This document shows positions 20,142 through 24,203 of a stretch of DNA of 24,203 nt, one piece after another. The notes beneath the pieces were generated by a model. The model was not told the DNA's origin, did not search any database, and saw nothing but the letters and a program-made list of their open reading frames with translations. Source of the stretch: Didymodactylos carnosus (taxonomy: Eukaryota > Rotifera > Eurotatoria > Philodinida > Philodinidae); contig CAJNOQ010002469.1 of NCBI GenBank assembly GCA_905250885.1, positions 1 through 24,203 of the forward strand, in the 5' to 3' direction. Within the stretch, counting starts at the first letter, position 1; each line of letters begins with the position of its first letter. The position numbers and the translations under genes are program-made.

Positions 20142-20212
20142 GGTTCTATGGTGTAGCGGTAGCACTCTGGACTTTGAATCCAGCAACCCCAGTTCAAATC
20201 TGGGTAGAACCT
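20142..20212 (+). tRNA. trnQ-UUG: tRNA-Gln (anticodon UUG)
   Basis: A complete 71 nt cloverleaf. The acceptor stem GGTTCTA/TAGAACC is perfect, with discriminator T. The anticodon stem CTGGA/TCCAG holds the loop CTTTGAA, with anticodon TTG at 20174-20176. The T arm CCCAG-TTCAAAT-CTGGG is perfect. The D loop is one base shorter than in most animal Gln genes (GCGGTAGC). T-rich DNA follows (ATTTCTTTTT), serving as the polymerase III terminator. No intron. Confidence 0.97.
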
Positions 20213-20854
20213 TATTTCTTTTTGATGTTTTATTTTCTTCTTATCATACATACCATTCAAAAAACAAGTTTCTTATCTAAAGTAACTGAGAGTACTTCAT
20301 GTCATATGCAGAAGAATTAGCGGAAGAAAGTCAGATTATATATACAGACTTGAATTAGCGCTGATAGATGATCTAGACTGCTGTCTGTACAATACTGAAC
20401 AGCAATATTCGGCAACTTGAATATTTGTAATGTATTTCAAGAAAGTTTCAAATGAAGTGGTAGGCGATGAGCGAAAAGAAATTTTATCCATTTTACATAA
20501 GTGATGATGTTGTTTCGGCCTATTTTCCATTTCTTAACTATTCCAGATCAAATATGGCTGATACCATCAAACTCAAGAGACGAAAAGTGACACATTAGAT
20601 AATGTTTTTAATGGTATTGAAAAACTATGGATCTAATTGGTAACAGTTTCCTGGCCATTTGATTGTATAGTTTCCTCATTTCTTTTCCTCTCTTCCAATG
20701 CACGGCCACTTGTGAATATCTGTGTTCTAGAGAAAATTTACTTGTGTTTATCGATTTGGGAGATATATTCGTTGTTCTGGAAACTCATATGTTCACACCA
20801 TAACAGCCGAAAAAACTCGATGTTAGATTATATCACAGACAATAACGTACATAT
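20213..20854. other. Intergenic, between tRNA-Gln and a MITE
   Basis: No gene is supported. The short frames at 20336-20530 (minus) and 20637-20912 (plus) show no domain, and the second one runs into the transposon end. Confidence 0.5.
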
Positions 20855-21184
20855 CAGAGCTGCATATAGACTCAAAACTGCGAGTCCAGTCAAGTTCAGT
20901 TCGAGTCCATGAAAACTAGGTTTCTAAGTCCATGAACTCTACAAAAAGTAGTCCATTCCAGTCCATAATACAAAACAAACTGTTCTTTATTGATTATTCC
21001 TCGATTCAAGTGCAACCAAAACTTTTTATCAAGTCGGAACCAGTCCACAGTAGTGAAACTTTGAGTCCAGCCTAGTTCAACTCCATGAACTCAAAAATTT
21101 TTCAAAAACTTTTCAGCCCAGTCAAGTCCATGTGAGTTGGACTGGTCTCGACTATGGACTCAGCCTAGTCCACATGGAGCTCTG
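20855..21184. mobile_element. MITE with near-8 bp target duplication and AGTCCA arrays, hAT-like
   Basis: The termini are CAGAGCTGCATATAGACT and, read inward from the right, CAGAGCTCCATGTGGACT, matching at 15 of 18 positions. The flanks GTACATAT (20847-20854) and GTACATGC (21185-21192) agree at 6 of 8 bases, as expected of an aged target duplication. Both flanks of the interior are full of AGTCCA/AGTCCATGA words. No coding capacity. The opening CAGAGCTGCAT is close to the TAGAGCCCTGCAT end of the MITE at 16790. Confidence 0.75.
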
Positions 21185-21480
21185 GTACATGCACAATATC
21201 ACATTCACATGTATGTTTTTCCAGAACAACGGGAAATACACCAGACTATGTTGATTCTATGATATTTTTGCGCAAAATCCAATGAAAAGTCACATTTTCT
21301 ATTGTTATTTTTCCGCTTTTCCATTTTCAGGTACTGTTACAAAGTTGTACCGGTCTGAAAATTGCAACTTTGTACATCTCCAATACACACCCTGACAGAT
21401 ATGCATTGAAAGTTAAAGTAATCATAATCAGAGTTTGGTGAAAAAGCTCATGAGAAAAGTTTTAGACAAACTAGTGCACC

Positions 21481-21585
21481 TAGAGATGCAACCCGTTTCC
21501 GATCCAGTCGAGACTTATCAGCCGGCCGATTTGACCGATTCCAGCCAAACTGCTGAACCGGGTCCAATCGGCTTGGCTTATAATT
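21481..21585. mobile_element. Possible hAT element end or remnant
   Basis: TAGAGATGCAACCCG at 21481 resembles the YAGRGATGCA start common to many hAT transposons. It is followed by repeated CCGAT/CGATT words (CCGATCC, GGCCGATTTGACCGATTCC, CAATCGGC). I could not find the complementary end or a target duplication, so it may be a solo end. Confidence 0.3.
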
Positions 21586-23133
21586 AGAAAATATGAGAGA
21601 AAAAAGCATATTTAGTATCATTTTGTACTGTTCAAAGAAAGGATAATAGTTGTATTCATTATTTCTCTGCTTGAAATATTTTTCCGGTCTGTACGTAATG
21701 CGTGCATGTATTGACTAGTGTTCTTAGTCAGAAGTGGTTGGAGGAGGATTTTTCCTTTCTTTTGGCGATTTTGCTCAAAAATCATATTTTCGAACTACAG
21801 TTTTGACGCGCTATGGAAAATTTGTATGATTCGGTCAGAACCACACACTATGAGATCAGATATAGTTTATCTTAAAGCAAAATAATTCTTCTGTTACATC
21901 CGAACAAAGAAAGTAGAATAGCGCCATTTCGCTTCCTACACCACGACGGAGAAATCAAATTTTCCCTTTTTTTACTTTTAATAAAATTTCTTTAGTAACA
22001 GAGAAAAAGGTTTAAAGCCAACGTATGATACATGGAAAGAGAGGTGACATTCCAGACCACTAGAAAATACATTTTAATTCCACTTTACACACTCCGTCTT
22101 TATCGGACAATAATTGTTGACTTTGCGACAGCATAGATGTTTCTCTATGATCTTACAATTTGTCGCGTATCAAACTGTAAACCGATGAATTCATCTGGAA
22201 TGAGATATTACTTCTATGTGTTGGAGCTTGTACTTGTTGCTAACACATATTGTACGGTACTAGGCAGACAGTTCTTAGTAAATTGAAATTATATATATAT
22301 ACTTCATAACTTTAAACTAAATCAACGAACAGCAGTGCGTGTAATCTCAAGTATAGAAATATAATCGTTACACACGTCAACTTATGTTGATTACTGTTTC
22401 TGCAATAGCCACATTAACAATCACGACTTTTTTAGAATACAAATATTTATCATTTCTCCACCGTTGTCAAGATTTTAGGTAAACTTTTTAACCTCATTAA
22501 ATGTCGTATAACTCTTCTCAAGTTTCTTGCTTCTCCATTGTCGAAGTAATCAATGTCTATGTACCTGTATAAAAAAAACATCAGTGTTATGGTAAATGAA
22601 ATATTTTTCCACTTTCTTCTGCGAACTATTGAATATTTGTAGTAGTTTGTGTGAAAAATCTTTGAAATCATAATACTTATTTTCCTAATGTGACAGTGGC
22701 CGATCTCGTTTTCTTTTTGTTTAAGCTATATTTATTGAGCCAGAGGAAAAAGTACAGCAGAAAAAAGAAAGGTGTATGAACCCATGATATCATTTTTGAC
22801 TGTGTTGATGATGTTACATATGTGTGTACTATAAAAAAACAAAAGAGAGATAGCAGAGAATATGGTTGTTGTGATGTCGTTGTGCTTGTGAAATCAAATT
22901 CATCTCAAGAAAATTAAACATGCAAGAACGATAAACAAGTCGAGTTTTCGGTTGTTATTTAAGTGGAAATATTGGCTTGTTTATCTTCGTTGCATGTTAA
23001 TCGGCTTTTTTGTTTTAATCTGTTGTTTATCTTATTTTCTTCATTAATTGTCTTATTCGTTACACTCTCACTAAACTTCCTTTTGTCATTTAGTTCTGCC
23101 ACCTTCTTCCTCAGATGACTATTCGTCAGTGGA
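21586..23133. other. Intergenic, A/T-rich
   Basis: No gene is firmly supported. On the minus strand, TTTTTTTATACAG at about 22566 is followed by a 38-codon open stretch (YIDIDYFDNGEARNLRRV...) ending at 22450. It could be a last exon, but no partner exon or family is recognisable. A short AT dinucleotide run lies at about 22290-22302. Confidence 0.4.
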
Positions 23134-24203
23134 TGTACAATACCGTACTCGTACTGTACGGTCAAAGTACATAAAGTTAGTTCACCACTTCGACCGGTAA
23201 TATGACTCGTTTGAATTAGTGAAATATTAAAACAGAAAATGGCCTGCATAAATGAGATTATAGTTAATTTTGATGTAGAATCATTATATCCAAGTATACC
23301 AGTGGGAGGGCCAATTGATATTGCAGTCAACAAAATAATTGTCCCGCAAAGACAAACAAAAGAAAAGTTCATGATAATGACAAAAACTGAATTATATATT
23401 TTGTTTAATTTGGCATCGAGTAATATTCAAATTTGTTTTCGTCGGCTAATTTCTCGACAGGACAATGATTTCTCGATGGGCAGTTCCTTCTTACAAAAAC
23501 TAGCTAATTTTTTTATGGAAAAACCTGAAAATACATTAACATCTGATAACGATCTTCATTCACAACTAAAATTCACATTCAAAATAGAGAAAGATGGTGC
23601 ATTAGCATTTCTAGACGTACCAATAATGAAATAAAATGACAAATATGAAACAACTGTTTATAGAAAAAAAACAAAACGAACCTGTATATGAAATAGGATT
23701 TTAGTTCACCACGTTATCAAAAAATTGGCCTAATTAAATCGTTAGTCACTAGAGCCCTTCGAATCTCCTCAAATCAAGAATTATTAGATACTGAACTAAC
23801 ATGGCTAAAACAAGTCTTGAACGAGATTGGATATCCAAGAGTTCTTCTAGTAAAAATAATTGAACTAACAGTGAAAAAGAATACGCATAAAGATAGTAAA
23901 AACAGTCTTCAATGCAGACTAATGGGCAGGAGAAAGGTGATACAAATATTTCTTTTTTCTATCTAGGAAAAGGATCGCGGCAACTCATCTCCACTCTCAA
24001 ACGACTGTTAGAGACATTTGGTAAACGGAATATTCGAATTGGATTTACAAAACCTAGAACTATCGGAAGTTCATTCTCACACAAGTACAAAGGCACAGAT
24101 TGCCGAAAGGTTGGTATAGCGTATAGTATCAGTTGTAATGATTCTAAGAAAATTTATGCAGAACAAACCAGTAATCAAGTAACTTAAGAATGGAACAACA
24201 CAA
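23134..24203 (+). pseudogene. Penelope-like retroelement, broken and partial
   Basis: Fragments of the Penelope RT and GIY-YIG layout appear in order on the plus strand in three frames. From 23134 come VKVHKVSSPLRPVI and two in-frame TGA codons (23203, 23212). Frame-matched with these are VNFDVESLYPSIPV (RT motif with the first catalytic Asp), SMGSSFLQKLANFFM and LKFTFKIEKDGALAFLDV, then a TAA (23632) and TTVYRKKT. A frame change gives SSPRYQKIGLIKSLVTRALR from 23703. Another change gives FFYLGKGSRQ and the start of a GIY-YIG-like region, where KIYAEQT stands in place of the usual YIGQT, before TAA at 24185. The segment expected to carry the catalytic YVDD box is missing between FFMEK and LHSQLKF. 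The element continues beyond the window edge. It cannot make a working protein. Confidence 0.85.

Noticed and set aside
22450..22671. Minus-strand ORF with a good polypyrimidine-AG acceptor inside
   Set aside because: It might be a terminal exon, but only about 38 codons follow the acceptor, no upstream exon fits, and no family is recognisable.
22959..23372. 137-codon minus-strand ORF
   Set aside because: Its first half is the antisense of recognisable Penelope RT sequence, and the rest is Asn/Lys-rich from A/T bias.

Overview
The window looks like AT-rich nuclear DNA of a small animal, most likely a bdelloid rotifer. This is inferred from the mix of features; no species marker was tested. 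The genes are spliced at GT...AG introns, some as short as 50 to 105 bp. Two eukaryotic tRNA genes have split internal promoters and T-run terminators. Decayed Penelope-like retroelements and many small non-autonomous DNA transposons fill the intergenic space.

Layout. 1-1720 is intergenic, with a G-rich repeat whose one visible end resembles a hAT terminus (113-203). 1721-5009 (-) is a complete five-exon gene for a DAF-36/Neverland-type Rieske oxygenase of 460 aa; its largest intron is packed with a degenerate short motif. 5599-6650 is a foldback element with about 218 bp inverted arms, carrying an 84 bp near-perfect palindrome flanked by an exact 8 bp duplication. 6651-10208 has no gene I can support. 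10209-10656 (-) holds a reverse-transcriptase fossil and an unrecognised ORF. 10958-12503 (-) is a three-exon gene for an unrecognised 361 aa coiled-coil membrane protein. 12969-13385 is a MITE with exact 8 bp target duplications. 13669-13741 is tRNA-Lys(UUU). 14542-15252 (+) encodes a PARP-type zinc finger plus WGR protein without a catalytic domain. 16093-17124 is a 386 bp tandem duplication that captured half of another MITE. 18025-19001 (+) is a three-exon short-chain dehydrogenase of 276 aa. 20142-20212 is tRNA-Gln(UUG). 20855-21184 is a third GTCC-rich MITE. 23134-24203 (+) is a broken Penelope-like element running off the window.

The genes do not form a pathway. The Rieske enzyme would act in sterol 7,8-desaturation, the SDR in NAD(P)-dependent oxidation of a small alcohol or sugar, and the PARP-finger/WGR protein in DNA-break recognition. 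The most distinctive features are a set of MITEs with 8 bp target duplications, three of them built from GTCC-containing words, and the PARP-finger/WGR protein. All exon joins were worked out by hand from splice sites, reading phase and protein continuity; no transcript evidence was available.
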